64,000 nucleotides of DNA. Source: Coffea arabica. Its lineage: Eukaryota; Streptophyta; Magnoliopsida; Gentianales; Rubiaceae. The position numbers and the translations under genes were made by a program. The stretch covers positions 37,561,329-37,625,328 of the forward strand of contig NC_092317.1 in the NCBI RefSeq assembly GCF_036785885.1, given 5' to 3'. The notes below the pieces were generated by a model. The model was not told the DNA's origin. It ran no database searches and saw nothing but the letters and a program-made list of their open reading frames with translations. Shown here in pieces: positions 45,636 through 58,720 of this stretch (positions within the stretch are counted from its first letter, which is position 1; every line of letters begins with the position of its first letter).

Positions 45636-47421
45636 TTTTTCCCTCCTACCTTATTTCACACGCATGCATGCTACCATGTAAGCCAACTAGTCAATAATCT
45701 TTTTGTCCATCAAATGTATTTACACAGAACACTATCCTCACAGTCTTGCGAACAAATTTTTTTGCCGCCATGCGATGTTTCTTTCGCCCCACCAAACCAC
45801 TGCTCTTGTATGTTGCAATTCATGCTATACCCTACTATTTTAACACTCCTAATCCCGTCCCTCCTATTGAAGCAAAAGTATAGCCTACCTAATCACTGTT
45901 GTCCCCTCTATGCCCGCTAACCTGCCTCTGTCTGACATTGTCAAATTTGTGAGTCATCATCCATTGCCCATTACCTCCACAGAATTCTACAACTACACGC
46001 CTTTCTCAAATTTATATATGAGATGATTAGGGTTTATCGACACATACCCCAGATCTGCCGTGAACGTAATCTTTCGATTACAATTACAAAATACTGATTC
46101 AATCACCTACTCTTCTCTTATTTCCACAACCTACAGCATTACTTCTTCTCTTTAATTTGATTTTGTTGTGCGATGGATGAGAGAGGTGGTGTGCCTTGCC
46201 ACCTCTCCAAATATCCACACTTCTCTCCCCACTCCCCACTAATTTGCATTTCAAATTCTTGATATTTTAAACTACTGTATTTATGGGCATGCCTCTGACA
46301 TTGTTTGTATATTTCGTTTTCAAATTAGCCGTACTGCTGGTCGTATTATTTCGTATATTTAATATTTTTTTCCTGTATTTCGATTTCTCGTTGGGCCCCA
46401 TTTCATTGTGCCTAGCGCGTTGCAAGTCTTCAACACGTGATAGACTTTTCTACTGCCGACAGTACAACCATCATTGCAACAAAAAGCAATGGTCATTAGA
46501 GACACGTGTCAAATAGCAACCGCGTTCCTATGGTAGGCACAGTCAAAGCGTTCCTACCATAGACGCATTCTCCAATGAGTCTAACTTTTTATTGAGTTAG
46601 GATGAGTTTAAACATAAATATTAGGTCCAAAATAAATATCAGTCGATTTTGGACCTTATTAGATTCAAACCCAATATAGGTTCGACCATTTAATCTGCAT
46701 ACACACACACATATATATTATTAATATTTTGATATATATAATTATATATCTAAATATACAATACTAATATTTTATACTTATGTGTTATATGTCAAACTAT
46801 ATTAATATATATATAAGAAATATTAAATATACAAAATTATGTCAAAAGATTCAGAAGGACAAATCTTAGTACGAGCAAATTGAAAACCTTTAAAGATGTA
46901 TTGACTGTTGATCATATACTTTGAATTAATTGGATATATTATTGTTGAAAAATTTTAATTTTATATACTTTTTAATGAACTATTATTTGTTTGTGTATAG
47001 TTTTAATGTTGTGATTCTGCGGATGTTAAATTAGTTTTAGAAATTAATAATTATAGTAATTATACTAAGAAAATTAATAAGTAATAAATGAGTGTGAATT
47101 AAACCCGAATTAGCCCCACACACTGAATATTTTATGAGTCAAGTATGAGTCTCATATTTATTAACCCCAAACTTATAATCCAAAACTCAAAAATGATACT
47201 AACTATATTAGTGAGCATGTTAGATCCTGATTGACAGGCATAATTTTGATGTCAATATCTCCTACTTACAATTCCTCATTTGTTACTCTAGTTATAACTT
47301 TTTAATGGTGTTATGTCAATAAAGATTACTCATGCATAGTATTAATATTAACTTTGCTATACTTAATTAATTGAAAATCAAGTACTACATTCACTATAAA
47401 AGAAAAAATCATAATCATCCT
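45636..47421. other. Noncoding flank of the FAR1-like pseudogene
   Basis: The first 900 bp are pyrimidine-rich on the plus strand and may be the 5' part of the decayed transposon. From 46600 on it is very AT-rich with TA and CA microsatellites (46703-46760, 46801-46815). No gene is seen. Confidence 0.55.
46484..46562. repeat. Second copy of the CTATGGTAGG foldback
   Basis: It contains ACACGTGTCAAAT, AACCGCGTTCCTATGGTAGG and CACAGTCAAAG, then CCTACCATAGAC, nearly the same as 13390-13456. The stem is a little shorter here (CTATGGTAGG paired with CCTACCATAG). It lies about 0.9 kb upstream of the FAR1-like pseudogene and may be the end of that element. Confidence 0.75.
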
Positions 47422-48492
47422 GATTTTGAAGGGCAAATTTCTCGAAATATTATTAAAATAAAAAATTATCACAAAACTGGTGTGATTTGAGGGGACCTTC
47501 TATATTAAGGGTTACCGCAATTAGGAACAGAGACTTCCAATAAAAATTGTTTTAGTTTCTTTTTTTTTTTTTTTGGGATAGTACTGGCTTTAGTTTTTTT
47601 GTTTTTTTTTTGGAAAAGCCTGCAAATAAGTGGCAAAGCAGACAAATTTTTTTTTTTAAACAACTGAAACCGCAAAGCTCATTTGGGACGATAGGTGTTG
47701 GCAAAATTTTTTTTTTTTTAAACTGAAACCGCAAATCTCATTTGCGGCAATAGTTTTTGGACCGTTGATCAGCAGATGATCAATGGTTGTAGTTCCACCT
47801 CTTGTTGTTCTTTAAAAATAAAAAAAAACTGACGCCGACAGAAGAACAATCAAATGTATTCTGCAACATTGTGTTGCCCTTGTCCGACTCGACTTATTGG
47901 GTCCCTTCGGAGTTGCGACTTAACTACGGTGTAAGAAGAATTAAAAGAAAGAGACCCGATCCTGAGGCCATAATTAGAATACATAATCAAATGGATCATT
48001 GATGTCCTGATGCGTCTCGTCGCTGTAACCATTGTTCATAGACAGGATTCAATGCCTTGAATTACTCATATTTTAGTCATTTTCATGTATAAAAAAATGA
48101 AAGCAAAAAAATGTTAGCTAAAAGTTGTGTGGTCATCGACTATACGTTATGTCAGTTGTTAGCCACTTTTTTGACTATATGTTTGTTGCTGACGTGCAAT
48201 TTAATAAAATTTTGACTGTATGTCGACCATTAATAAATTTGTGTTTGTACAGATTATTCTAGACATATCACATTGGCCTAGGCAAACCCTCTATCTTATA
48301 CAGGGTCTATATAAAAATGGCACATTATATTTGTAGAATATACATAGATTAAAAACAATGTTCTTAGGACAGCAGAGTCAGCTCAATATAAAGCGAGCCG
48401 ATGGATTTTTCTGGGACTTAGTACAGAATCAACTGAATTCTCGGATAACAAACTATCTTTGTGTTATAGGCTTTTAGGGGATCGTATAGGTA

Positions 48493-50454
48493 GGCTACTT
48501 TGAACTTGATCATGAGTTGATTGTAGCGCTTATTGAGCGTTGGAGGCAAGAGACCCATACATTTCATCTTTTCGTGGGTGAGACGACTGTCACTTTACAG
48601 GATATGGAGGTATTATGCGGTCTGCGTGTTGACGAATTATCAGTGATGCTGGTTGATCGAAATAGGAATTTTGCATGTAAGAAACAATTGATCGAAGAGC
48701 TTCTGGGCTTTAGGTTTGAGACTCGACACTTCAAGAATGGGTGGTTGAAACTTATGCTCATATTTGACTTTTTGTACGAGTCTCTTTCAAATGATGCACT
48801 GGAGGAATTAGTTCGACAGCATGTTGATGCTACATTTTGATCTTATTTGTTGAACAACTGTTTGCCGACACCTGTAGAAATGTTATAAGTTGCCACTAAT
48901 TGATTACTTAAAAGATATAGAAGTTTTGAGTAATTTTAGTTGGGGCGGCGCCACACTTGTCTATTTATATTTCCAACTCTGTAAAGCGTCTTACGCAATT
49001 ATAAGCTACATAGCTAGCGCCCATACATGTTTTTACAGGTACTGGATGCATAATTTTGGAATGGTTGCACGTCCATATTTCATTTAAAATGTATTATTGA
49101 TTTGACGTGAACAATTCATATTTTTAACAGTTATGGATCTGGGAGAAGATGTTCAAGATTCGCCCAACTGTGTTGTTTCCTACTATACAACGAAATGATT
49201 TTCCTAGAGGCAGTTGCTGGATAAAAAAACGTATGACTAAATACGTACCATCGCATGTCATGTCATTATTTTGTAATACACTTACCAAGGTGAGACCCAA
49301 CGAGGTACTCAACTGATATACAATTTTGCTATCATACTATCTAGATGTATTTACTATCACACTTAACTCCACATTATTATTGTCATAGTTTATTTGGGAG
49401 TCGTATTCTGCTGACCTTATTGCATTGCTTTTCGCCTATTGCTCAGTCGGACAACACATATGACGGTCAGTAATTCTGTTGATATATTGGGAGGTTGTAG
49501 AATTTCACCTTCCACAACGGATACTACGATAGTTTGAGATATGTCAACCAATACCTGCCTTCATTGGCACAGACACAGATAAGAAATTATATTCTTTAGA
49601 TTGATCAAGTCGTTCCGGGAAGCATTGAGCCTAGTATTGTAGTCATTGGGTGCAATAGTAGGAACGTCGTGCTCAATTAATTATTAGTGGATATCACAAT
49701 GATCCATTGATGCTTTTGAATGAGTACATTGTATGGTACCAAAATATTACTGTTTACTATATAACACCGTGTATTTCACGATAAGTCCTAAATGACACTC
49801 ATCGAGCAGATGGAGAATAATTCGACTACTTGATAAATTATTAAATACTTATCTTTTTTGTGATCATATGCTATTATGTGTTTATTTATTAATATACAAA
49901 ATGACTACAATGCACAAATTTCTCTTTTTTTAGCTTGATTCTCTGTCTCGGATCAATTTGATCTATGGAATGTACCTCAATCCCACAAATCCAACGCAGT
50001 GTGCTCATCCGAAACTAATAGCGATTTGTGAGGAGGCATTTGGGCATTACAATATTTGAATCTAGGACATAAAATGATAGTTGGTTCATTCGACCGTCAA
50101 GATATTGGCTCATCTGTCTCTTCTGCTGCTCCTTTTCAGATGCCTATCGAGCATCTAACTAGGAAAATCTATGGTAGGAAACAAGCAGTTAGATGTCGTA
50201 GAAGGAGCACCTCCATATATGCTATTGATGTGCTGGACAAAAACATAACACAGATTTCATCATTGTCCGGATACGATCCATCTATTGGCACACACTTTTC
50301 TTACACTGAAACTTTCTTTACACCTCCCACTGTGTCAGCTTTTGGAGGTCATTTCAGTGACACACCTACTCCCATACCCAGTGACTATATGTCTACTGCT
50401 ACATCGTCGTCTACTATGCCTAATACAACGACATGTCCAAAAATAAAGTTTTAG
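48493..50454 (+). pseudogene. Plant mobile domain (MAIN-like) protein, decayed
   Basis: The clearest block (48493-48840) reads ELDHELIVALIERWRQETHT, FHLFVGETTVTLQDMEVLCG and LRVDE, the hallmark start of the plant mobile domain found in MAIN/MAIL-type proteins and in many transposons. A second block in another frame (48900-49000) reads FSWGGATLVYLYFQLCKAS, a later PMD motif. Further pieces lie at about 49935-50055 (LNPTNPTQCAHPKL) and 50056-50454 (C-terminal, Ser/Thr/Pro-rich). Stops and frameshifts separate them. The PMD is thought to act in gene or transposon silencing in host MAIN proteins. This copy cannot make a whole protein. Confidence 0.75.
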
Positions 50455-51355
50455 GATGGTTTTGATCAAATGTACCACTTCTTAAGGACTTCGGCGGGCT
50501 TCTCACCTGTTTTTCATATGGACAACGACAGTGTTCCTATTAGTGCTCCTTTCCAAGCATTTATACATGGTTCTTGTCCCAGATGTGGTCAAACTCCGAT
50601 GTTTGACCCCCCATTGATGATGACGAGAACCAAACACCTGAACAAGTGCATGCACCACCTCAGAGGTCCGAATGGTTACAATTAAGACAAAATCTACCAT
50701 ACTGAGAGATCCATTGAAAATATGGTTGCTCTACCATTCCGCGCGATAAGGGTAAGAGACACGTTGATGGGTGATATTTAGATTTTTAGATTTTTCTTGT
50801 CTAGCCTCTCGTTTTATTATCATTCAAGTTCATATGTTAATTATTACATCCATTTATTGTTGAATGTTGTATTATTTATCATTATTTAAATTAACATTAA
50901 CATCAAAAAATTTCAAAAAGATGACTTGGGCAAATTTTAATAGTATTTAATAGCATGCTTAATCATCATTTATAAAATTAACATAATTCTAATATTGTAT
51001 ATTACATTTTTGACAGTTCCACAGTTACGATTTATAATAGGGTATTAGTAATAGTGTTTAGGGATTTTGATTTTAGGATTAGGGTTAGATTAGGATGAGT
51101 GTCGCCCTTGTGAAATTCGCCCTACCACAGTTAGGGTTTATGTTTATATTACGGTTGAAGTGTCAGGGCTTAGGAATTAGGTTTTAAGGGGTTAGGATGT
51201 TAGGACTACGCTTTGTGAAAAAAAAAAGGAATAAGCTTCGCCGCTCATGTTAGGGTTACATTTTATGAAACAAAAAAGGAATAAGCTTTGCAATTCATCA
51301 GATGAGTGGCGAAGCCTTAAAAAAAATAGAGTTCCTCGTCAGTCATTTGATGAGC
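50455..51355. other. 3' part of the PMD element, noncoding
   Basis: AT-rich. It contains short direct repeats of GGAATAAGCTT(C/T)G at about 51228 and 51278, near the right TIR. The 50470-50685 stretch is a weak continuation of the PMD tail. Confidence 0.45.
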
Positions 51356-51550
51356 GGCAAAGGCTTTTCCAAAAAAAAAAAAAAACTAAAGCTAGTGATG
51401 TCGCCAAAAAAATAGAAATTAAAACAATTTTTATTAGAAGCCTCTGTTCCTAATTGCGGCGACCCTTAATAGAGAACATACCCTCAAATCACACAAATTT
51501 TGTGACAATTTCTAATTTCACAATATTCGAAGAAATTCGCCGATTCTGAA

Positions 51551-53021
51551 GTTGTTCATGAAAATATATTGCAAATTGTTTTAAGGTACAAAAAGGGGTA
51601 CTTTATTGAAAGATGTGTACTTGTACTTTTGCCATTGGATTACTGTGACAAATGTAACTTTAAATGCAACCGAGATTTAGTAAATTTATCATGATTATTG
51701 TCTGTTATGACTTTAACAATGTACTCTGTAGGCATTTCCCCCTCTTCCCCGTAAAAGAGGCATTCCAATTAACTCTTGATGTTTGGGAATCCTTTCAGTG
51801 GGTGACATATAGGTGTGTTGCATGTCGGTTTGCTAATAATATTCTTGAAAAACCTAATTAAGCTATAGAATATCAAAATCCGAGACTTGTAAAAATGTAG
51901 CTTATTTAAGAATTGTGTCGCATGGCCGCTTAATCTAATTACAACATAAGCTGTTAGTAACAATTGATAAATGGACTGAATAATGTGCAAATTTTTTAGG
52001 ATTAATATTTCTTAAACTGACTGCTTAATCTAATTACAACAATTGTGTCACATGCCTACTTAATCTAATTACAACAAAAGATATTAGTAATAATTGATAA
52101 ACGGACTGAGTAAAGTGCAATTTTTTTAGGATTAATATTTCCTACACTGATAATGTATATTCTATTATCGTTAGATTCATGATAACTATATAAAATTTGA
52201 ATTTGAAATTCAACTTTCGTACATATGTCATGGATCCGACAGTAATAATGTACATTGTTTACGTATATAAAATTTACTCTTTTTTTTAATATAAAGTAGC
52301 AGTAATATGCAATTGAATTTATTGAATTCCAAGTTCTATTTATAAAATACCTTTGTCTGAACATGAACATATACTCGATCACCACATATACATGCATCAC
52401 AATAAATCCTTCATTCTCTTCCTTCTCTTATGGTTCATTAAACTTATAGGGCATTTTTTTTTTTTTTTGAGGATAGGGCATTTGGTTCAAGCCAGGGATT
52501 GGAATGGTAATTGGATTCATATCTAAAAGATTAGAATGGATTTTGGTCAAAAGCTGTCATTACAATAACACATGTTTGGTAAATGTTTACTAGGAATGGG
52601 TATTACATCAAAAACTTGATATTGTATTATATTTTTAGTTTCTTTTTCTATTTTTTGTCCTTTCTTCTTCTTTCTTTCTTTCATACACCTTATTGCATCA
52701 CTTCATGGCGAATGCAGCAACCCATAGCCAGTTGATCTTGATCAATCACAATTCTTTTTGGAACTTCAAGATTAGTGCATTTGGTTTCCAAAAATTAAAA
52801 AAAATCAAGATGGACAAGGTTTATCATTGGAAGGAAAAGAGGAAGAAGAGAAATCTGTAGCTAGTCACTCCACCATCTCCAACTCCACAATCACTGCACT
52901 ACAACCCTACAACCCTAGAAAAGATCACCAAGATACCATTTATTGAAAAACAAAGAACAGTTTGCCACAAAATTCAAGAGTCCATCGAGATGAGATTTTA
53001 GGGCGAAATAGAAATTTCTAG
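51551..53021. other. Intergenic stretch
   Basis: No gene. It contains a two-copy tandem repeat at 51911-52150 (listed separately) and poly-T runs (52452-52467). Confidence 0.55.
51911..52150. repeat. Two 110-bp direct repeats
   Basis: 51911-52020 and 52041-52150 share AATTGTGTC(G/A)CATG, CTTAATCTAATTACAACA and TTTTTTTAGGATTAATATTT, with scattered differences. A 20-bp linker repeats the CTTAATCTAATTACAAC part again. Confidence 0.85.
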
Positions 53022-53026
53022 TATGC

Positions 53027-55767
53027 TATGACAGCCCCACTTTGCCCCTAAGGTGAACCAAATGGTTTAACGGACCGCCTGTCCAACGCTCGTCAGGACT
53101 ACTAAGCCCAACACACACAAGCTAAAACATTCCGAATGATATTACAGCGCTCAAATATTTCGGCGACCGTGAATAACGAAGAACGAAAATGAAACTGAAA
53201 ATGATCAGTAACCGCCACGTCACAATCCGGCCGGATTCCTGGCCGGATTGGAGGCAGTAGCTCAACCCAAAATTTTTCAAAATCACTTGCAAATCCGGCC
53301 AGCTATCCGGCCAAGAACTGGCCCGATACTCGGCCGAATTCCGTGAACAGTTCGTGCCAAATTTTTTTCCTTCTTTCCTTTTCAAAAGCGGCGCTCGCCC
53401 GATCGTCCAACGGTTACAAGAAATATTCACCAAAGCCCTAGAAGCGTAACATCTCAAATAAATACACTTAATAGATATGGTTAAACACTTATACATGTAT
53501 TTACATCGGAGTTTTGAACGAATTAACTAAGTACAAGCCAAAGTATTCATACTACACGAGATACAATTAGGGTTTCGGTTGCAAAAGAGCTTCACAAAAT
53601 AACACATACACTAGCTCGACCTCTTTCTTCCAAAACCATGATTTCAAAGTTTATCCCCTGGAAGGAAAAGAAAGATAACGGGAAGGGGGTGAGCTTATGC
53701 TCAATGAGGTACTAAAATAATAGCAATCAAGAATCATGGAACTTCATATTCAATTTGTCATATATGCATATCAAATAGGGAAATAATCAAACACCTTAGA
53801 TAGAAAGGATACAGGTGGCCCTCGGGAGCTAAAATTCCCATTGCAGTACTTGATCCAAATCCGTTGACTCTCCGTCAACGTATATTGAAAAAACATGTCT
53901 GTAGACCCCACTTTACACCAAATTTCGTCCATCAAACATACCCCTTACCAGGCCCGAACACCTCAACAGTAACAGTGGGTGGTAATACTCAAGTATACCG
54001 GAAATCCAGAGTCTCCAATACCCAAAGATTTCCTAGAAACAAACTACTGTGGTTCGTTATCTAATCGACCAGGCCCTTGCCGGCCCGACTCGAGTAACTA
54101 GCCACAGGATTTGAGCTCAGAGGTCACAGAAGGGTCGTTGGATACAAACCTCCAAACGACATCAAACAGATACAGATAGCAGATACAGATAACAGATTCA
54201 AACGTATACAGGAACCAGACCAGACAGATGAAAGAAACGAGTGTGATAAAGTACACCCTCGTTTCATACAGAGCATACAGAAGTCACAGATAATCAGGTT
54301 ACAAATTGTAGGTACAGAGAAACCAGATAGATAAACCAGATAAGCAACAAATTAGGGGAGTGGTACACTCACCAATTCGAGCAAACACAACTTCAAAAGT
54401 TTCTTCCCAAGTATGCTTTAATCACCAAAAAACCCTAAAATGACCAAGGCAAAACAATTATGATTTCCATATCCACAAACCTAGTGAACGGATTATACAA
54501 TTTAGGTTCGACTACGAGTCGCATGCCTAACCAAGTTAACTACTAATACAAGGATACAAAATGTGATTTTTGGGCAAAAGGATAACAGTTAGTCCAAGAG
54601 ATACGAACAACCCCAAAACCCTCTATTTCTACCAAAATACAACTCAAACTTAAAGGAACCAAATGGCCTAGAAAATTGGACAGCATTTCCCCTAAATCTC
54701 CTTACTTTTTCCATCTTACAAGCAATACCAATACCATCTCACTTCAACCACATTTGCACATACCAATCATAGGCTATAAAACACACCTAATTATAGCCAC
54801 AATACCCTTCAATTTGAGTCAATTGATAGCTCCAAAACCAACCACATTAAAGCCCCAAATTGAAAACCCTAAAGGTGAAATTTATGCATCTAAGCTGAAA
54901 TTTCTTTAGGCAACCAAAACTAGCATACCAAAGCTTCATTTTACCCAATATAAAGCTATCATTTCATGGCCAACCATTACTCATCACATGAGGGCAGAAA
55001 AATCACCATAAAAACTGAAATTTCTATAATACTACTTCAAACTATGAAATATGCTCATAAAACTACCAAAACTACAACTTTAAACTACTAATTGGCAATT
55101 ATTAGAAGCAAAGAGGAATTTTCTTAGCAAATTACCTTGGAACCCCAAGAAAATGGTAGCTTAGTATCTTTCCTCCCAAAAATCACTCCACTACAAGCTT
55201 TAATCCTCCTTAGTAAACAACTTTTATGGAGTAGTTTGTGATTTGGTTGGTTGAAACTCAAGATTCAAGTAAATTTAGAAGTGGAAATTGAAGTTTCTCT
55301 CTTATTCTTTTCTCTCAAGAGGGCCGGCCAAGATGGATGAGAAAATGGAAAAATCTTGGTCAAAATTGGTTTTAGGAAAGTTAAAGAAAGGTTGGACAAA
55401 TCCACCATCCAATCGGGTCGCGACACGTGGCACCTTTTAGGGTTTAAGCTTATCTCCTTTCTTCCAATGGTTAATCTATTTAGCTAACTTCTAATTGTCT
55501 CCTAGCATCTTGTAAAATAATATCACTTAATACAAAATTCCAACGAGTTGTCAAAAATATATCGCATTTACCGCACTAGCGGGTCCCACGTCAATAATAC
55601 ACTTCAAACTTAATATGAACTAACTTAAACTAGGAAAATGATTTAAAAACTCTACTTACTTATAAAATCTCTGGAAAATCGAAATAATAGGGTATAGTGA
55701 AGAAAAATTGCACGCGAGAAAATAAAATAAAATAATATAAAATATGAAAAATTTACAGGTCCTCACA
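53027..55767. mobile_element. Solo LTR (about 2.74 kb)
   Basis: It starts TATGACAGCCCC (the family start TGTGACAGCCCC with one change) and ends GGTCCTCACA. The flanks TATGC (53022-53026) and CATGC (55768-55772) look like a 5-bp target duplication with one change. It is colinear with the solo LTR at 3183-6324. No coding domain or second LTR is present. If the start is taken as TGACAG at 53029 the duplication disappears, which favours the longer reading. Confidence 0.8.
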
Positions 55768-55772
55768 CATGC

Positions 55773-56091
55773 CCTCAACCTTTGTGGGCTATGTGGGTAG
55801 AAAGGAACGGAAGGGAGGCTTGCAAAACCAAGGAAGAAAAAAGGTTAGCAAATCAGGAGGACAGAAAAGAGAGGAAAGGTCATCAGTCATGGGGAGGAGA
55901 GAAAGGAGTGTTGGCCAATGGGAGAGGAGAGAGATTGAGGCGTGTAGGCGGGGTCTGCAACACCAATGAGGAAAAAGGCTAGCAGGAGGATTGGTGGTGG
56001 TGGAGGAGGAGGAGGGGGGGTTGGTCCTGGGGAGGATAGGTGAGGGTTGGCAATTAGGAGATGAGAGAGAAGGTGAGGCGATGTATCACAG
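55773..56091. other. Purine-rich noncoding stretch
   Basis: G/A-rich plus strand with imperfect internal repeats (GCTTGCAAAACCAAGGAAGA versus GTCTGCAACACCAATGAGGA). Long open frames here are a by-product of the composition. Confidence 0.5.
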
Positions 56092-56100
56092 GCTTCTATC

Positions 56101-57230
56101 CAATGTTTTGAAATTCGAACCAGGTAGCGACCCAGTCGAGCTCAGAGGTCAGGGGTCAACGGGTTCGACTGGGATCGAATCTGTCTAAAAATCGAGTGAT
56201 GTCATCATAATGTCATAAATATATTAATTAAAAATTTAATAGATCGTATATAAAAATATGTGTAAGTATATTATTAATATGGATAAAAATGTTCCTTTTA
56301 TCACTCTATTTGTATTTTTATACATCCTAAATTTTAGCATCCTCCAATCATAACTGTAATTGAATGTTTTTAAGCTTTAAATGAAACTTGATGTGCCTAA
56401 AACTAATTTATGAGGGTTATTTTAACAAATAAAGAAATTTATGAAAGCATTTACTATTGTTCACAAATTTTAGAGGTCAAAACAAAATAATAGAAAAGTT
56501 TTGGACCAATGTCTAATTTTTTGCTTCTTTCTAAGTCTTAGGATTATAAGGAAGTGCATGTGTCGCCCTTGTCTTCTTCATCATTTCTTCTCCTCCAGGT
56601 TGCAACATCCACTTTTCCTATCACGTTCTTTCCTTCCTTCTGCTTTTTCAAACTTCTAAAATCTTGTCTTCTTTTCTTTCTTCACCAAAGAAAACATCAA
56701 CTTTTATTCTTTATATTCATTTCTGTCTTCAATGCTCTTCTCATTTCTTTATAATTCTTTTATTTTAGCTTTAGATCTTGCAAAATTTGAATGCTGGAAG
56801 AACTGTAAGTGGCCATGCCGCTGCCACCGCCATGGCCACCACCACGATCTGGCTTTTTAATCAAGAACATCAATTTCTATTCTTTATATTCATTTTTATC
56901 TCGATTCTCTTCTCATTTTCTGACAATTTTTTAGTTTTAGATCTTGCAAAATTTGAATGTTGGGAGAATTGTGGTTGTGCCATGGCTACCACCAGATCTA
57001 TGACTTTTAATCAAGATTTGCTTTGAGATTTTCAAACAAAACTGTCAAAGAAGTCAAGATTTGAAAAAATTGGGTTTTGTTTTTTTTTTGTTTTTCCAGG
57101 TTTTTGGTTTAACCAGGGTTTTGATCGAGTCTTAACCACAAGTTTTTTTAGACAAACTCAGACCGAATGCTTTGCCGGTTCTCGGTTTGATTAGTTGAAC
57201 CGTCCAGTCCAGTCCGAGTTTAAAAACATA
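56101..57230. mobile_element. MULE-type MITE (1130 bp)
   Basis: The ends are an imperfect inverted pair: CAATGTTTTGAAATTCGAAC at the left and, in reverse complement, TATGTTTTTAAACTCGGACT at the right. A TCTGTCTAAAA/GTTTGTCTAAAA pair lies about 100 bp inside. The flanks GCTTCTATC (56092-56100) and GCTCCTATC (57231-57239) form a 9-bp target duplication with one mismatch. There is no coding content. Confidence 0.55.
56690..57014. repeat. Internal tandem duplication in the MITE
   Basis: 56690-56864 and 56865-57014 are diverged copies, each running from GAA(AA)CATCAA through TTTAGATCTTGCAAAATTTG and the ACCACCA region to TTTTTAATCAA or CTTTTAATCAA. Confidence 0.75.
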
Positions 57231-57239
57231 GCTCCTATC

Positions 57240-57996
57240 GAATCATCAAGTCAAGTCGAGTTGAATTAGAGTAGTGTAAACGAACTCGAACTCAAGCTTG
57301 TCGAGTTCTTCAAAGGTGAACTGGAGCTCGAGTTTCAACTTATTTTACCTTACTTGATTTCAAGTTCAAACTTGAAATTGACCAAATTGAGCTCAATTGA
57401 GTTTTCAAGCTCGGTTTTTTAGTAAATTTCATAATTTTATAGTAAATAATTAAAAATTATATTATAGATATACTATTTGATAAGGCTCAACAAGTACTCG
57501 AATTTTGATATTTTTACTTGATCTCGACTGTATTATTTTATCAAATAGGTCGAACTCGACTCAAACTCAATCAACGCCAAATTTGAGTCAAGCCTTTGAC
57601 TAAGTTACTCTTGAGAACAAGAACAAGTCGAGTAGTTTGATTAATTGACACCCTTAAGTAGGAACCCCGTTGGCCAAACATTTCCCCTACTCTCACCTTG
57701 CCCCTCGTCACTTGCTCTCTCGCCCCGCTTCCCCCGTGGGTGTATTTAATAGAATAAATGTATAATTAGTAAAAATTGTAATTAGTAATTTAATATATAT
57801 GTATTAGTATAAGTTATGCTAACACATTTATTCTATCTAGTTAAGAAGAAAATGAAAGAAATGTGGGAAGTAATGTAATAGAAACTGACTCATGTATTAA
57901 AGAATCGTAATTTGCTCAATTTATAAATTTCATTAAGTAGAACAAGAAGTTAATCCAAGGATGAAGGGGGGGAATAAGAATGGAAAATAACATATG
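57240..57996. other. Noncoding stretch rich in TCGAGT/GAGCTC words
   Basis: 57240-57660 is packed with degenerate ACTCGA/TCGAGT words, a look typical of some plant MITEs, but I could not define ends. The rest is AT-rich. Confidence 0.45.
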
Positions 57997-58004
57997 GATA
58001 TAAG

Positions 58005-58712
58005 TAGGGGTGGCAATCGGGTCCGTTTCGGGTTGGCGGGTCGGGTTGAGACTCGAGTGTAACAGAAAATCCGCTGACCCGAACCTGACCCGCCAACCCG
58101 AAACGAGTCAGGATACCTGACCCGAACCCGAAAATTTCAGGTTGGCGGGTTGACGAGTCGACCCGAAATGACCCGAAACTTAATTTTAATTTATTAATTT
58201 ACCACTGTAATTTCTAATAAAATCAATTTCGTACAAGACTAATTACATAATCAAGTAATAAAATTTAAATAAATAATTCCAAACTAAATCTAAAATAAAT
58301 TAAAACACCGTAAAAGTGTTTTATCCCAAACCAAATATAAAATAAATTAAAATAGTATAAAAGTAAAAAATAATATAATACATTATTTATCCAAATATAA
58401 TAATTTCAACTTCACACAAGTTAAATAAATTCATTTAGGATTAAGTGATTAATGCCTTTGGAAAAAAGAATAACTTAGTTTAGTTAGATAAAATAATTTT
58501 TATGTTTATTAAATTATTTTTAATTCATAAACGGGTTATCGGGTCATATCAGATCACCTACGGGTTGACCCGAATTCGACCCGTTTTCTTTTCGGGTCCA
58601 TCGGGGTTCGACCCGATTCTAACCCGAACCCGCAAAATCTCAACCCAAATCCATTAATTTCGTATTAGATTCGTGTCGTGTTTTCGAGTCGTGTCGAAAA
58701 TTGCCACCCCTA
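58005..58712. mobile_element. hAT-type MITE (708 bp)
   Basis: The ends are TAGGGGTGGCAA and, inverted, TTGCCACCCCTA. A perfect 8-bp target duplication GATATAAG flanks it (57997-58004 and 58713-58720), which is the hAT signature. Its subterminal regions are full of GACCCG/CGGGTC words, and the middle is AT-rich and noncoding. Confidence 0.92.
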
Positions 58713-58720
58713 GATATAAG

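Larger units (their letters stand above)
47431..51541. mobile_element. MULE-type element carrying a plant-mobile-domain gene
   Basis: The ends are inverted repeats of about 190 bp with many mismatches: left GGGCAAATTTCTCGAAATAT and right, in reverse complement, GGCGAATTTCTTCGAATATT. Both then contain GTGTGATTTGAGGG and CCGCAATTAGGAACAGAG. The flanks are GATTTTGAA (47422-47430) and GATTCTGAA (51542-51550), a 9-bp target duplication with one mismatch. No transposase is present, so it is non-autonomous or a degraded copy. The cargo is a decayed plant mobile domain (PMD) gene on the plus strand. Confidence 0.8.

Noticed and set aside
55769..56188. Overlapping open frames of about 66 residues
   Set aside because: They come from purine-rich sequence without stops; composition is low-complexity and no motif is present.
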